From Enterococcus sp. DIV1094 (GTDB taxonomy: Bacteria; Bacillota; Bacilli; Lactobacillales; Enterococcaceae), in contig NZ_CP147250.1 in NCBI RefSeq assembly GCF_017316305.2, positions 950,001 through 1,014,000 of the forward strand: 64,000 nucleotides of DNA. Reading direction: 5' to 3'. Shown piece after piece: positions 43,326 to 53,545 of the stretch. Every line of letters starts with the position of its first letter. Within the stretch, counting starts at the first letter, position 1. The notes under the pieces were generated by a model. That model was given only the letters and a program-made list of their open reading frames with translations, was not told where the DNA came from and did not search any database. Both the position numbers and the translations under genes were made by a program.

Positions 43326-43355
43326 TGATTGTAATTATTTAGTTTTGACCGACCT

Positions 43356-44324
43356 TTATCTTTTTGTTTCAAATAAAGGACTGACTGGTTTGTTTTCATG
43401 GATGCGTTTGATTGCGTCACCCATCAAGCCGCCAACGCTTACTTCGTCAATCTTATCAATTTTACCATCTTCTGGCAAATAGATTGAATCTGTTACGACT
43501 AAGCGTTCAATTGCAGAGTCTTCGATTCTTTGTAAAGCAGGTCCTGACAATACAGGGTGTGTACATGATGCATAAACGCTCACTGCTCCAGCTTCTTTCA
43601 ACGCGTTAGCTGCCAATGTGATCGTTCCAGCTGTATCGATCATGTCATCGATCAAGACACATGTTTTGCCTTCTACTTGACCAATGATATTCATCACTTC
43701 TGCCACATTCGCTTTCGGACGGCGTTTATCGATGATCGCAATTGGTGCTTTTAAGAATTCAGCCAATTTACGCGCACGAGTAACACCACCATGGTCGGGT
43801 GATACCACAACGACATCATCGCCTTGGATCCCTTTTTCTAAGAAGTAATTCGCAATCAGTGGTGCGCCCATCAAATGGTCGACAGGAATATCAAAGAATC
43901 CTTGGATTTGGACTGCGTGCAAGTCAAGTGTCAACATTCTTGTTGCTCCAGCTTTTTGGATCATATTTGCCACTAATTTTGCAGTGATTGGTTCACGTGC
44001 GCGAGCTTTACGGTCTTGACGTGCGTAGCCGTAATAAGGCATTACAACGTTGATAGTTTTAGCACTTGCACGCTTCAATGCATCAATCATGATCAATAAT
44101 TCCATCAGGTTATCATTTACCGGACTACTTGTTGATTGAATAACATACACGTGTGAGCCACGGATACTTTCTTCGATATTGACTTGGATCTCACCATCAC
44201 TGAATTGAGTGACTGATGATTTTCCTAGTTCAACCCCAACAGCTGCAGCGATTTTTTCTGCCAATGGACGATTTGAGTTTAATGCAAATATTTTTAATCT
44301 TGGATCAAAGTAATGTTTGGACAT
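43356..44324 (-). CDS. prs: Ribose-phosphate pyrophosphokinase
   Basis: The enzyme makes PRPP from ribose 5-phosphate and ATP, feeding purine, pyrimidine, His and Trp synthesis. It has 322 residues from the ATG at 44324 ([18 protein letters not shown]), which has GCGGAGG upstream. The frame opens eight codons earlier at 44348. The [16 protein letters not shown] segment, [17 protein letters not shown], the [16 protein letters not shown] segment and the PRPP loop [13 protein letters not shown] are intact. It lies between glmU and thiT. Confidence 0.97.
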   Translation of the reverse strand: MSKHYFDPRLKIFALNSNRPLAEKIAAAVGVELGKSSVTQFSDGEIQVNIEESIRGSHVYVIQSTSSPVNDNLMELLIMIDALKRASAKTINVVMPYYGYARQDRKARAREPITAKLVANMIQKAGATRMLTLDLHAVQIQGFFDIPVDHLMGAPLIANYFLEKGIQGDDVVVVSPDHGGVTRARKLAEFLKAPIAIIDKRRPKANVAEVMNIIGQVEGKTCVLIDDMIDTAGTITLAANALKEAGAVSVYASCTHPVLSGPALQRIEDSAIERLVVTDSIYLPEDGKIDKIDEVSVGGLMGDAIKRIHENKPVSPLFETKR

Positions 44325-44366
44325 GAGGACCTCCGCTTTCTTTTTCACAACTCTACTACCTAATAA

Positions 44367-44395
44367 ATACTAGTCATATTTGTCGAATAAATCAA
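44367..44395 (-). promoter_or_regulatory. Promoter of prs
   Basis: On the minus strand, -35 TTGATT (44390-44395) and -10 TAGTAT (44367-44372) are 17 nt apart, 43 nt before the prs start. Confidence 0.6.
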
Positions 44396-44413
44396 GTGGT
44401 TTTACAAAAAGTA

Positions 44414-45787
44414 TCAATTTGAATATGGGAGTTTCTTCGCGTATCCTTCTTTATTGACTTGTCTAGCACGTGCAATTGCCATCGCATGCTCAGGAACATC
44501 GTTGGTAATCGTTGAACCAGCAGCGATACATGTGTTCTCTGCAACATCTACTGGCGCCACAAGATTCGCATTTGAACCGATAAAACTATGGTCACCCACT
44601 GTTGTATGATGTTTTGCTTTTCCGTCATAATTGACAAAAACGACACCACAACCGACATTGATTTCTTCCCCTAATGTCGCATCGCCCACGTACGTCAAAT
44701 GACCGACTTTTGTATTTTTGCCGATTTTCGCATTTTTCACTTCGACAAAATTACCGATATGGACGCCTTCAGCAATTTCAGCTTTTGGACGTAAATGAGC
44801 ATAAGGTCCCACATCTGCTTTACTTTTGACCACGCTGTTTTCGATCACTGAGTTTTCGATCACTACTTGGTCACCGATCTTGCTATCAACGATGCGAGAA
44901 TGCGCCCCGATGAAGCAATCTTCGCCAATCTCCGTTTGTCCTTGAAGTTGGACACCCGCTTCAATCACCGTATCTGATCCGATCACTACATCCGCATCGA
45001 TATACGTGGTGGCTGGATCAACAAAGCTCACGCCATTGACCATGTGTTTTTTATTGATTCGTTGGCGCATCAATTCGCTTGCTTTTGCTAGTGCGATGCG
45101 ATCGTTGACGCCCATACATTCATCAAAATCTTCCGTTTGATAGGCAGCAACTGGATTACCAGCATCTTTTAGGATCTCAACGATGTCTGTTAAATAATAC
45201 TCGCCTTGCGCATTATCTGTGCCGACTTTGTTCAATGCTTCAAATAACGCTTTGTTATCGAAACAGTAAGTCCCTGTATTGATTTCTTGGACTAATGCTT
45301 CTTCTGGAGACGCATCTTTTTGCTCAACGATTTTTTCAACGATCCCTACATGGTCACGGATGATTCTTCCATATCCTGTTGGGTCTTCTGCTAGCGCAGT
45401 CAAAATCGTAGCACTTGCATTTTTCCCTTGATGGTATTCAAATAAGTTATTCAACGTCTCAGTTGTCAATAAAGGGGTGTCGCCACTGATGACTAACGTT
45501 GTGCCTTCCTTACCTGCTAAAAATGAGGCAGCTTGTAGTACCGCATGGCCCGTTCCAAGTTGTTCCGCTTGTAACGCATATTCACTGCGTTCACCTAACT
45601 GAGCTTTGACTTTCTCCGCACCGTGGCCAACGATCGTTACGATTTGGTCAGGATTTGTTTCGCTTACACGGTTGATGATATGTTCGACCATCGGTTTTCC
45701 AGAAACAGGGTGCAGCACCTTGTATAGTTTTGATTTCATGCGAGTCCCTTTACCCGCGGCTAATATGATTGCATAACGTGCATCCAA
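44414..45787 (-). CDS. glmU: Bifunctional UDP-GlcNAc pyrophosphorylase / GlcN-1-P acetyltransferase
   Basis: GlmU makes UDP-GlcNAc for peptidoglycan and wall polymers. It has 457 residues. The N-terminal uridyltransferase has [28 protein letters not shown] and the NTGTYCFD segment. The C-terminal left-handed beta helix of hexapeptide repeats starts about residue 250 and carries the acetyltransferase active-site region [16 protein letters not shown]. The start is TTG at 45787, eight bases after GGAG. An in-frame GTG at 45796 overlaps that ribosome site. Confidence 0.97.
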   Translation of the reverse strand: MDARYAIILAAGKGTRMKSKLYKVLHPVSGKPMVEHIINRVSETNPDQIVTIVGHGAEKVKAQLGERSEYALQAEQLGTGHAVLQAASFLAGKEGTTLVISGDTPLLTTETLNNLFEYHQGKNASATILTALAEDPTGYGRIIRDHVGIVEKIVEQKDASPEEALVQEINTGTYCFDNKALFEALNKVGTDNAQGEYYLTDIVEILKDAGNPVAAYQTEDFDECMGVNDRIALAKASELMRQRINKKHMVNGVSFVDPATTYIDADVVIGSDTVIEAGVQLQGQTEIGEDCFIGAHSRIVDSKIGDQVVIENSVIENSVVKSKADVGPYAHLRPKAEIAEGVHIGNFVEVKNAKIGKNTKVGHLTYVGDATLGEEINVGCGVVFVNYDGKAKHHTTVGDHSFIGSNANLVAPVDVAENTCIAAGSTITNDVPEHAMAIARARQVNKEGYAKKLPYSN

Positions 45788-45822
45788 ATGTGTCACTCCT
45801 AAATTACGATTTATTACTTTTA

Positions 45823-45851
45823 AGTTTAGCCCAGTCGCCCTTTTTTTTCAA
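45823..45851 (-). promoter_or_regulatory. Promoter of glmU
   Basis: On the minus strand, -35 TTGAAA (45846-45851) and -10 TAAACT (45823-45828) are 17 nt apart, between the purR terminator and the glmU start. Confidence 0.65.
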
Positions 45852-45881
45852 CTAATCGTTCATTCTTAGCCATTAGACCAC

Positions 45882-45917
45882 AAAAAAGAAGAGACATCAA
45901 TCATCATCTCTTCTTTT
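45882..45917 (-). terminator. Terminator after purR
   Basis: On the minus strand, AAGAAGAGA pairs with TCTCTTCTT around an 11-nt loop, followed by TTTT. Confidence 0.9.
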
Positions 45918-45945
45918 TCCATAACACTTCTGTTATTAAAATGCT

Positions 45946-46764
45946 TTATTCGTCGAAATAATTTCCTGGTACTACAGTGATATTTTTCGTTTTTGTATCG
46001 ACGTCTTTGACGTACAGTAAAGAGGTGTAATCGTTGATTGCACGATGTCCATTGAATTTTGATTCCGCAAATACAGTGATCCCAACAAGCTCAGATTCAA
46101 ATTCTTCGATCAAGCTCTTCATTCCGTTCACTGTTCCGCCGCCTTTCATAAAGTCATCGACGACAAGGACACGAGAACCACGTTTCAAACTTCTTTTTGA
46201 TAGTTCCATTTTTTCGATACGTTCAGATGAGCCTGAGACATAGTTCACACTCACTGTGGACCCTTCTGTGATCTTGGAATCACGACGAACGATAACAAAC
46301 GGTGCGTTCAAGTAATAAGAAACTGCTTGAGCGATCGGCACTCCTTTTGTGGCAACCGTCATCACTGCATCGATTTTTTCTCCTAAATATTTTGAGGCGA
46401 TGATTTTCCCTACTTGACGTAATAGCTCAGGTTCTCCTAATAGATCAGATAAGTAAACATAGCCTCCAGGAAGTAAACGGTCTTGTTCAGACAAACGTTC
46501 TGCAAGTGATTCAATGTATTTCTTTGCTTCCTCATAGGAAATTTCTGGGATGAATAGTACTCCTCCCGCTGCACCAGGAATGGTTTCAAGTGTTCCATAC
46601 CCTCGTTCTTTAAATGTTTTTTTGATGATTCCCAAATCTTCACTGATGGAAGATTTCGCAGATTCATAACGTTCGGCAAAGCTTGTTAATGAAATCAATT
46701 CATGCGGATGATCTAATAAATACTGTGTCATATCGACAAGACGCTCACTGCGACGTACTTTCAC
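45946..46764 (-). CDS. purR: Purine regulator PurR (Bacillus type)
   Basis: PurR is a DNA-binding protein that senses PRPP and controls purine synthesis genes; it represses in Bacillus and activates in Lactococcus. It has 272 residues from the GTG at 46764, nine bases after AAGGAG, giving MKVRRSERLVDMTQYLL. The N-terminal winged helix (about 1-75) is followed by a phosphoribosyltransferase-like domain with the PRPP motif VLVVDDFMKGGGTVNGM. The frame continues upstream to 46806 without need. A PurBox pair lies in front. Confidence 0.95.
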   Translation of the reverse strand: MKVRRSERLVDMTQYLLDHPHELISLTSFAERYESAKSSISEDLGIIKKTFKERGYGTLETIPGAAGGVLFIPEISYEEAKKYIESLAERLSEQDRLLPGGYVYLSDLLGEPELLRQVGKIIASKYLGEKIDAVMTVATKGVPIAQAVSYYLNAPFVIVRRDSKITEGSTVSVNYVSGSSERIEKMELSKRSLKRGSRVLVVDDFMKGGGTVNGMKSLIEEFESELVGITVFAESKFNGHRAINDYTSLLYVKDVDTKTKNITVVPGNYFDE

Positions 46765-46825
46765 ATATTCCAGCTCCTTTTTCCAACAAATTTTATCGTG
46801 TTTCATTATATAAGTTTTTTCGGGA

Positions 46826-46869
46826 AAATTCGAGCATTTTATCTAAAATTAAGAAAATAGTTCGGTATT
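46826..46869 (-). promoter_or_regulatory. PurBox pair upstream of purR
   Basis: On the minus strand, AATACCGAACTAT (46857-46869) matches the PurBox AWWWCCGAACWWT at all 13 positions. An oppositely oriented copy at 46826-46838 matches 11 of 13. The gap is 18 nt, close to the 16-17 nt known for PurR operators. The proximal promoter elements overlap the first box, consistent with autoregulation. Confidence 0.8.
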
Positions 46870-46875
46870 TGTAAA
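46847..46875 (-). promoter_or_regulatory. Candidate purR promoter
   Basis: On the minus strand, -35 TTTACA (46870-46875) and -10 TTAATT (46847-46852), 17 nt apart, with the first PurBox filling the spacer. The -10 is imperfect; a TAAAAT ten bases on is an alternative. Confidence 0.45.
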
Positions 46876-46923
46876 AAAACAGGTGTTTATCTAAGACATT
46901 TGTTTGTCTCAGATAGACACCTG
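46873..46923 (-). terminator. Terminator after adcB
   Basis: On the minus strand, CAGGTGTCTATCTGAGAC pairs with GTCTTAGATAAACACCTG, followed by seven T. It ends the adcACB operon; its T-run overlaps the purR promoter region. Confidence 0.92.
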
Positions 46924-46934
46924 CTTGGGTCTTT

Positions 46935-47759
46935 TTATTTATTTTTTCTTCTAATCGTTAGTAAGATCCGTTTACTCAAATTAACGAGTAAGAACAAAAG
47001 AATAAATACTAACGTAATCGTCGCTCCTGGAGGTGTGTCCAAATAAAAGGAACTAGTCAATCCAGAAAGCATCCCAATGAAACCAACGATGATACTGATA
47101 AAGATCACTACATTGAAGCTTTTTCCTAAGCGCATCCCGATTGCTGCCGGTAACACCATAATAGCAGAAATCAATAATGCTCCTGCTATCGGGATCATTA
47201 CAGCAATTGCTACCCCAGTGATGATATTGAACAGCATCGACATCCACCGAATGGGCAGCCCATCCACATGGGCAGTGTCTTCATCAAAGGTCAACACATA
47301 CATCGGGCGTTTGAATAGGAAAAACAATAGACCGATCACTGCAAATAAAATACCTAAAAATAGTACTTGCTCCCAAGTGATCGTGACGATCGAGCCAAAC
47401 AAGTAAGATTGAATACTCGTGGCAGAATTCCCTCCACTCAAATTCATCAAAACTAACGCAAGTGCCAGTCCACCTGCCATAAGGATCGCAATCGAAATTT
47501 CTGAATACGTACGATACATCGAACGTAGATATTCCAAAATGATAGCAGCGACAACGACGACCACCATTGTTGTCATCGTCGGATTGAGATTAAGGAAAAA
47601 CCCTAAGGCTACTCCTGCTAAAGAAACATGAGACAAGGTATCTGCCATCAATGATTGACGACGGATCACTAAGAACACGCCTAACATCGGTGCGATCCCT
47701 GCTATAAAGATTGCCGCAAGAAATGCGCGTCTCATGAATTCATATGAAAGCAACGCCAT
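46935..47759 (-). CDS. adcB: Zinc ABC transporter permease (AdcB/ZnuB type)
   Basis: This is the membrane channel of a zinc importer of the ABC-3 family. It has 274 residues with seven or eight hydrophobic helices. Family features include [27 protein letters not shown] near the N-terminus, [23 protein letters not shown] and [19 protein letters not shown] near the C-terminus. The start overlaps adcC by 28 nt. Manganese-type paralogues cannot be excluded from this gene alone, but the His-rich binding protein and Zur-type site point to zinc. Confidence 0.93.
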   Translation of the reverse strand: MALLSYEFMRRAFLAAIFIAGIAPMLGVFLVIRRQSLMADTLSHVSLAGVALGFFLNLNPTMTTMVVVVVAAIILEYLRSMYRTYSEISIAILMAGGLALALVLMNLSGGNSATSIQSYLFGSIVTITWEQVLFLGILFAVIGLLFFLFKRPMYVLTFDEDTAHVDGLPIRWMSMLFNIITGVAIAVMIPIAGALLISAIMVLPAAIGMRLGKSFNVVIFISIIVGFIGMLSGLTSSFYLDTPPGATITLVFILLFLLVNLSKRILLTIRRKNK

Positions 47760-48412
47760 TGAGAATCCTCCTTTCGCACTAAACGGATTTGTCGATCCGC
47801 ATACTGCTTGATATCTTCGTGGTCATGAGTGATCATCAACACGGCTTTGCCATGAACGTGCGCGCTATGGCGCAACAAACGATAAAATTCATTTCGTGAT
47901 TCTTCATCCATCCCAGTCGTCGGCTCATCCAATACAAACAAATCCGGATCAGTAGCAAAAATACGCGCTAAGCTGATTCGTTGTTTTTGTCCGCCAGATA
48001 GTTCTCCGATCCGACGATGACGCATGTCCCACATGCCAACAGATTCCAAAGCACGTTTGACGTGTCCGTGGTCTTTTTCGCTCAAACGTTTGAACCAACG
48101 ACCTCTAGGATATCTGCCAGAACGTACTAATTCTAATACGGTACTAGGAAACCCCGCATTGAAGGAAGAAACTTGTTGAGGGATGTAGCCAATGCTCAGT
48201 TTGTTTCCGTCCTGATTTTTACTTGCAATCTTTATGGTCCCTTTAGAGGGTTTCAATAGCCCTAAAGAAGCTTTGATCAATGTAGACTTTGCCGCTCCGT
48301 TTTCGCCAGTCAAGATCACAAATTCGCCGGCATCTACATGATAGGATACACCTTCTAAAACAGGTTCTTCATCATAATAGAAAGTGAGATCGGCTATTTC
48401 GATATAACGCAC
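47732..48412 (-). CDS. adcC: Zinc ABC transporter ATP-binding protein (AdcC/ZnuC type)
   Basis: This is the cytoplasmic ATPase that drives the importer. It has 226 residues. Walker A is [13 protein letters not shown], which has alanine in place of the usual glycine at one position of the GxxGxGKS pattern. The signature is [14 protein letters not shown], Walker B is [12 protein letters not shown] and the switch histidine is in MITHDHED. The start is GTG at 48412 with GGAG upstream. Confidence 0.95.
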   Translation of the reverse strand: MRYIEIADLTFYYDEEPVLEGVSYHVDAGEFVILTGENGAAKSTLIKASLGLLKPSKGTIKIASKNQDGNKLSIGYIPQQVSSFNAGFPSTVLELVRSGRYPRGRWFKRLSEKDHGHVKRALESVGMWDMRHRRIGELSGGQKQRISLARIFATDPDLFVLDEPTTGMDEESRNEFYRLLRHSAHVHGKAVLMITHDHEDIKQYADRQIRLVRKEDSQWRCFHMNS

Positions 48413-48431
48413 ATAGAGGACTCCCTTCGTT

Positions 48432-49370
48432 TTACTTTATGCTCTCTTTTAATGCCTCAAGGTTTTTCTCCATGATAGATACGTAATTTTCACCAGCTTT
48501 GATTTGATCATTCGTCAAACTCTCTAGTGGATTCAGTACTTCAAGTTTTACACCTGTTTCCTTAGATAATGTTTCTGCTACTTTAGATGACGCATTTTCT
48601 TCAAAATAGATGACTTCAACGTTATTTTGCTCAACAAAATCTTTTAATTCAGCCAATCGACTAGGCGTAGGCTCTTGATCCGGTGAAACACCAGAGATCG
48701 CTACTTGTTCTAGATCATAGCGATTTGCTAAATAAGCAAATGCCGCATGTTGTGTTACAAACGTTCGATTCGCTGCACCTTTTAGTGCCTCTATATAGGC
48801 TTGGTCCAATGCTTCTAATTTTTGGACATAAGCCGCAGCATTTTTTTCAAATGTGTCTTTCTTATCTGGATATTTCTCGCCTAGCTCTTTAGCGATCGTT
48901 TGTACTTCTTGGATCGCTAATGTTGGATCTAACCAAACATGAGGATCGTATGCATGATCATGGTGATGTCCTTCTGATTCTTCATGTTCTTCGTCATGGT
49001 CTTCTTGTGATTCTAAACGCTCGATTCCCTTGGCTGCTTCGATCATCAACGTTTGATCAGTATCGATCGTATTTTTCAATGAATCAACAAAAAATTCCAT
49101 GTCGGAACTGTTATAAACAAAGACGTCTGCATCAGCAATCTTTGCACTTTGTTGCGCACTTGGCTCAAAATCATGAGGTTCCGTACCTGCGGGAATCAAT
49201 AACTCAACATTCCCAGTATCACCAACGACTTCTTTCGTAAATTCATACATTGGATAAAACGTTGCAACAACATTCAACTCGTCTGACTCAGACTCTTGTG
49301 TAGTCTGTCCACAAGCTGTAAATAGGAAAGCTCCTATAACTAAAGATGCGGCGAATAAATATTTCTTCAT
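48432..49370 (-). CDS. adcA: Zinc-binding lipoprotein (AdcA/ZnuA type)
   Basis: This surface lipoprotein captures zinc for AdcBC. It has 312 residues. The signal sequence ends in lipobox LFTAC, with the modified cysteine at about residue 20. The ZnuA fold has the metal histidines in [14 protein letters not shown], an acidic His-rich loop ([25 protein letters not shown], about residues 120-145) and [13 protein letters not shown]. The His loop favours zinc over manganese. The start at 49370 has AAAGGAG. The 49385 start lies upstream of that site. Confidence 0.95.
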   Translation of the reverse strand: MKKYLFAASLVIGAFLFTACGQTTQESESDELNVVATFYPMYEFTKEVVGDTGNVELLIPAGTEPHDFEPSAQQSAKIADADVFVYNSSDMEFFVDSLKNTIDTDQTLMIEAAKGIERLESQEDHDEEHEESEGHHHDHAYDPHVWLDPTLAIQEVQTIAKELGEKYPDKKDTFEKNAAAYVQKLEALDQAYIEALKGAANRTFVTQHAAFAYLANRYDLEQVAISGVSPDQEPTPSRLAELKDFVEQNNVEVIYFEENASSKVAETLSKETGVKLEVLNPLESLTNDQIKAGENYVSIMEKNLEALKESIK

Positions 49371-49388
49371 ATATGCTCCTTTCAAAAC

Positions 49389-49408
49389 AAATCGTAATAT
49401 TACGATTT
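49389..49408. promoter_or_regulatory. Zur-type operator before adcA
   Basis: A perfect 20-bp palindrome with core TCGTAATATTACGA resembles the Bacillus Zur box (TCGTAATnATTACGA), with one base fewer at the centre. It lies just downstream of the predicted transcription start, between promoter and ribosome site, where a bound repressor would block transcription. Confidence 0.8.
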
Positions 49409-49421
49409 ATTAACGAGGATT

Positions 49422-49450
49422 AATGTACCAAATTAAAAAAAAACAGTCAA
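49422..49450 (-). promoter_or_regulatory. Promoter of adcACB
   Basis: On the minus strand, -35 TTGACT (49445-49450) and -10 TACATT (49422-49427) are 17 nt apart, with a TGG in front of the -10. The Zur-type palindrome lies 13-33 nt downstream of the -10. Confidence 0.75.
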
Positions 49451-49719
49451 TAGATTAAACTGATTTTCTGATTTAAAATCAAACTTGTACTGTAAATCGG
49501 AAAACGAATGAATCTACCGTCATATCAACAATAAGCGCAAGCGTTTTCCTTCGTTCTTGATTAAAAATCAACAATAGCTTGCTTCGTCTTTTGGTTTTTG
49601 ATGACCATGCGACTGGGACAATTCCTTTTTATTCCTAACCATGAAACAGAAGAACCCCCATACGAAAGACCGTCCAATCATTTTTCTCCTGATTGAACGG
49701 TCTTATTTCTTTTATTCGT
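49451..49719. other. Intergenic stretch between ispE and adcA, with one hairpin
   Basis: No gene is seen. A perfect-ended stem AAGACCGTCCAATCA / TGATTGAACGGTCTT (one mismatch) lies at 49666-49704, 15 nt after the ispE stop. On the minus strand it has only a poor T-tract (CTTTCGT), so it is a weak terminator candidate for ispE; T-rich sequence follows it on the plus strand. Confidence 0.5.
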
Positions 49720-50580
49720 TTATAGCGTTCTGACAAGATACACTTCTTCACAAAACCCTTTTAATCCATTATAGACTCTTTGGGCTCTGGAATAATGTTG
49801 ACAAACAGCAAAAACCGTTGGCCCGCTGCCACTCATCAAAGCAGCATCTGCACCGTATTTGATCATTCGCTCTTTGATTTGGTGAATGATCGGATGACGT
49901 TTTCCTGTCACGTCTTCGAGGCTGTTACCCATTTTCGTTAACATTTTTTGATAATCTTGTTGACGAAGCGCATCAGCCAATCCAGCAATATCTTGGTGTT
50001 GGATTTTTTGCGTATCGATTTCTCGGAAAACAGTTCGCGTGGAAACACTCATTTTAGGCTTTACAAGAATGACCCAACAAGAAGGCATTGCCGGTAACAA
50101 TTGGACGATTTCACCTTTTCCACCTACGTACGCTGTTTGACCGTAGACACAGTATGGAACATCTGTCCCTACTTCCAAACCGATCTCAGCCAATTCTTCC
50201 AAGCTACAGCCTAAGTTCCACAATCGATTGATGCCTCTCAATGCCGCTGCACAATCCGTACTTCCGCCGCCTAATCCAGCAGCGACAGGAATATTTTTCT
50301 TCACAACGATTTTTACGCCTTTTTTGATTTGATATTTCTTTTTTAACAACAATGCGGCTTGATACACATTGTTACGCTGATCTACCGGCAAAAATGCTTT
50401 ATTCGTCTCAACAATGATTCGATCTTCCGATAGCTCTTCAAAGAACAAGTGATCAGCTAAATCTACACTTGACATCACCATTTCCAACTCATGATACCCG
50501 TCTGGTCTTTTATATAACACATCTAACCCTAAGTTTATCTTCGCTGGTGCTTTTTCAATCAATTCCATCCTCTCACCCAT
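49720..50580 (-). CDS. ispE: 4-diphosphocytidyl-2-C-methyl-D-erythritol kinase
   Basis: The protein is a GHMP kinase, annotated as IspE of the non-mevalonate isoprenoid route. It has 286 residues. The start region APAKINLGLDVLYKRPDGYHELEMVM and ATP loop VAAGLGGGSTDCAAALRG are clear, as is the C-terminal LMSGSGPTVFAV. Enterococci make isoprenoids by mevalonate, so the physiological role of this orphan IspE is unclear. The ATG at 50580 is used here; M5 at 50568 is an alternative. Confidence 0.93.
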   Translation of the reverse strand: MGERMELIEKAPAKINLGLDVLYKRPDGYHELEMVMSSVDLADHLFFEELSEDRIIVETNKAFLPVDQRNNVYQAALLLKKKYQIKKGVKIVVKKNIPVAAGLGGGSTDCAAALRGINRLWNLGCSLEELAEIGLEVGTDVPYCVYGQTAYVGGKGEIVQLLPAMPSCWVILVKPKMSVSTRTVFREIDTQKIQHQDIAGLADALRQQDYQKMLTKMGNSLEDVTGKRHPIIHQIKERMIKYGADAALMSGSGPTVFAVCQHYSRAQRVYNGLKGFCEEVYLVRTL

Positions 50581-50680
50581 TCGAAAAGTCTAAGTCGAAA
50601 GTATTCTATCATAGGGAAAAATAAAAGTATAGCTTTCACCAATAGACGTAAACACTTTCATCACAGCTTTACAATCATTT

Positions 50681-53257
50681 TTACAATTCTGTCAGAACTT
50701 CTTCTGCTAAACTTGTTCCTTTTTCTTTTCCTTTACCGATCAATAAGAATAGTTGCAACGTGGCTAAGGTAAAACTACTTCCTTTCATATACGCAAAATA
50801 ACGCCCTTCCCAATGTGTGACATATCGTTGTTTTTCCTCGTAGGCTAATTGGAAAGAATAAAAGAAATTACCATAATTATAGATGATCCGCATCACTTTT
50901 TCTTGCAAGAATGAAAAGTCTGTCTCTCCGACATTCGCCAGTGGCGCAAGCCCAAGATTCGCTTCTACGTAGCCTTTTTGACGATAGACAGCCAATAAAT
51001 TGGCAAGCAAGTAATCGCCTAGACTATTCGGCTGATTCGGTAGATACCGTAGCAGATCATACCCTGCTTGACGCCCATTGATCGGTTGTGAAGTAATAAA
51101 GCCAACGATTTGCTGTTCTTTGCGAACAACACCGATTCCGCTCATCAAGAGATATTCTTTATCGAAATAGCCTACTGAGAAATGTTTCTCACGAGAACCG
51201 TCCAACCATTTTTGCGACACTTCATGGATTGGTTCGAATAATTCTTCAGGTAATTCGTCATACCAAGTAAAATGATAGCCTTCATTCGTCAAACGTTGCA
51301 ATTCGATTTGCTTTGTTCGCCATTGAAGCGCATCAGAAGAAAGATCAGTGACGGCGGCTTCGCCAACTTTCGTAAAGTGAAATCCCGCTTCGTGAAGCAT
51401 AACGACATAGCTTTCTGAAACTTTATAAAATGCCAACTGATAACCAAAACAATCAGCTTTCTTTAAAAATTCATGCGTAGCTTTACGTATTTTAGCTGGA
51501 TCACCAATTGGATCACCCAGAACAAAACATTTGTTTCCCTTGATTTGATACCCAAACACTACTTGGTCTTGATCCTCTTCCTGATAATAAAAATAAGTGT
51601 ATCCAGGTAAATGCAAGTAATGACTAGCTGCGGTCCCGCCATAGGTCGTTAAAAGGCGATCTAAACGAGTTTGATCTAAAGATTCACCAAATCCTGTGTC
51701 TGCGGCCAAGTACTGATACAAAGCAACTAACGCCAGTAAAGAGATCCCTAAGCCAATCAATCCAGAAAACCAGACGTCTTCATAAGGGAAGAGAATGAAG
51801 CGATTGGCAGTTAAGTCACCTACCCAAAAACTACCACGATGATAGCCTGCGATGGCATAAACAACAAATAAAAAGCCAAATAAACACGCATCAAATAAAA
51901 TAGCTCCCCATGAATAAACAAACTTTTTACGATAAAACTCTTTGCGAGAGAACCAGACCGCGAGTAATATCAGAAGATAGACAACGATCAATTGCCACGA
52001 CAACGTTCGCATCACTGTATTGATGATACCAAAAGCAAGTAAAGCAATTGTCGGAATAAATGCTTTTTTGACCTTCATCGCTAAAGCTCTAGCTAAACCT
52101 AACAATAAGAAACCGATCAACAGATTCAACATCTGATCTAAAAAATCAAATGAGAAAGGCAAAAGTATTTGAAATAAACGACTGACCGTCGAAAGATTGG
52201 TGATCGTCGAAAGCAAGACCATCATGATCCCCGCAAAATAAACAGCACACACTAAAACAAAATGAGCAATCTTTTGAAAAAACAATCGAGGAATGTTATC
52301 TAAAAATCGATTGATCTTAACTCCTGTGTGTGTCAAAAATAAAATGACGCCAGATAGAAATGGGAGTACATAGTAGAACAAGCGATAATAAAGCAGCCAC
52401 ACAAGCGCAATATCTTGCCGCACACCTAGTTGACTCATCCCTAAGATCATCAACACGTCAAACGTCCCCACACCGCCGGGTACCATCGTCAACATGCCAA
52501 TCAATGTGGCAATGATAAACATCGGGTACAATGACCATAAAGAAATATCTACCGCCATCAAGCGCCCAATCAATAAGAAAACTACTAATGCTCCAGTCCA
52601 TTGTCCAAAGGAAGCTGCGAACAAACCCACCAAACCTTTAGGATAAAATTCTGCAAATAATGTTTTTCGTTTCAGATAGGCAAACAAGAAGATGATTGGC
52701 GCTAAAAAGCTACCCCCAAATAACCAAATCCAATACCCTCGAAAAACACTATCAGATTGAAGAAAGAAAACATTGATAAACGTTAATAATGACCAGATAG
52801 AAAGCCCAGTCAACAGGAATAAAGCAACTTTCGAGACTGTTGCAAGCACCATTTTACGATTGGTGTGCTTGCCATAAAAGCTAGCTCGTAAGCTTGCTCC
52901 GACGATTCCGCCAAATCCTGCCAAATTGTTGATCGTATTCGTGATCCAAGCCGATAACAAAAAGTCTTTGCGACTCATTTTAGGTTTCCCTTGTTTTTCC
53001 AATACTCGGATCGTGACCCAATCGTAAAGCAACATCGGGGCAACGCCGATCAATCCTGCTAAAATCATCCATGCAAGCGTGCTATGACGCTGTTGTTCCA
53101 TCGTGTGCCAGACATCTTGCCAACTCATCCCTTGGGCAATATTGGCGACCTGATTCGCCACAAAAACAAGGATCGATCCAAAGAATATCAGTTTTAAAAT
53201 CAACTGATGTGATTTCACCCACTGGATCATGATCTGTAATTTATTTTTCACCGGCAC
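50681..53257 (-). CDS. mprF: Phosphatidylglycerol lysyltransferase / flippase MprF
   Basis: MprF adds lysine (or other amino acids) from aminoacyl-tRNA to phosphatidylglycerol and flips the product. This lowers surface charge and protects against cationic peptides and daptomycin. It has 858 residues. The N-terminal two-thirds is a multi-helix membrane flippase (about residues 1-520), and the C-terminal soluble synthase domain (DUF2156, about 540-850) has the GDPIGDPAKIR and FTLATLQLFLL segments. The start is GTG at 53257; V3 at 53251 is possible. It diverges from proC. Confidence 0.95.
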   Translation of the reverse strand: MPVKNKLQIMIQWVKSHQLILKLIFFGSILVFVANQVANIAQGMSWQDVWHTMEQQRHSTLAWMILAGLIGVAPMLLYDWVTIRVLEKQGKPKMSRKDFLLSAWITNTINNLAGFGGIVGASLRASFYGKHTNRKMVLATVSKVALFLLTGLSIWSLLTFINVFFLQSDSVFRGYWIWLFGGSFLAPIIFLFAYLKRKTLFAEFYPKGLVGLFAASFGQWTGALVVFLLIGRLMAVDISLWSLYPMFIIATLIGMLTMVPGGVGTFDVLMILGMSQLGVRQDIALVWLLYYRLFYYVLPFLSGVILFLTHTGVKINRFLDNIPRLFFQKIAHFVLVCAVYFAGIMMVLLSTITNLSTVSRLFQILLPFSFDFLDQMLNLLIGFLLLGLARALAMKVKKAFIPTIALLAFGIINTVMRTLSWQLIVVYLLILLAVWFSRKEFYRKKFVYSWGAILFDACLFGFLFVVYAIAGYHRGSFWVGDLTANRFILFPYEDVWFSGLIGLGISLLALVALYQYLAADTGFGESLDQTRLDRLLTTYGGTAASHYLHLPGYTYFYYQEEDQDQVVFGYQIKGNKCFVLGDPIGDPAKIRKATHEFLKKADCFGYQLAFYKVSESYVVMLHEAGFHFTKVGEAAVTDLSSDALQWRTKQIELQRLTNEGYHFTWYDELPEELFEPIHEVSQKWLDGSREKHFSVGYFDKEYLLMSGIGVVRKEQQIVGFITSQPINGRQAGYDLLRYLPNQPNSLGDYLLANLLAVYRQKGYVEANLGLAPLANVGETDFSFLQEKVMRIIYNYGNFFYSFQLAYEEKQRYVTHWEGRYFAYMKGSSFTLATLQLFLLIGKGKEKGTSLAEEVLTEL

Positions 53258-53344
53258 TCATCCTCACCTGTAGACTTTCTAAAACGTATACATTCATGTT
53301 ATCTTATTTAGATTGATTTTTCCACTTTGGACATTAGGTTGTGA

Positions 53345-53438
53345 AAGAAGCGGTCAGCACTGAGTAATAAGACAGAAAAATCGAAAATGGCTTTTTCATT
53401 TTTGATTTTTTTGGCTTATTATTGAAGTGCTACTTCTT
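53345..53438. repeat. Palindromic repeat, copy 2
   Basis: This imperfect inverted repeat lies in the divergent mprF-proC gap. Arms AAGAAG...AGCACT...TAATAAG...AAAAATC pair with GATTTTT...CTTATTA...AGTGCT...CTTCTT. Neither neighbouring gene ends here, so it cannot be an ordinary terminator. The pattern (AGAAG outer arm, ATAAGAC inner arm) resembles the copies at 38541 and 54493. The rest of 53258-53595 holds the proC promoter and no gene. Confidence 0.7.
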
Positions 53439-53545
53439 GAACACCGTTTATACGAATTTTAGTGATACTAAAACACTCGTTTCATCTTCGTTTTCTACCC
53501 ACCACTTTCTCCCCAATCCATTCACAGATGGGGTCATCTCTTGAC

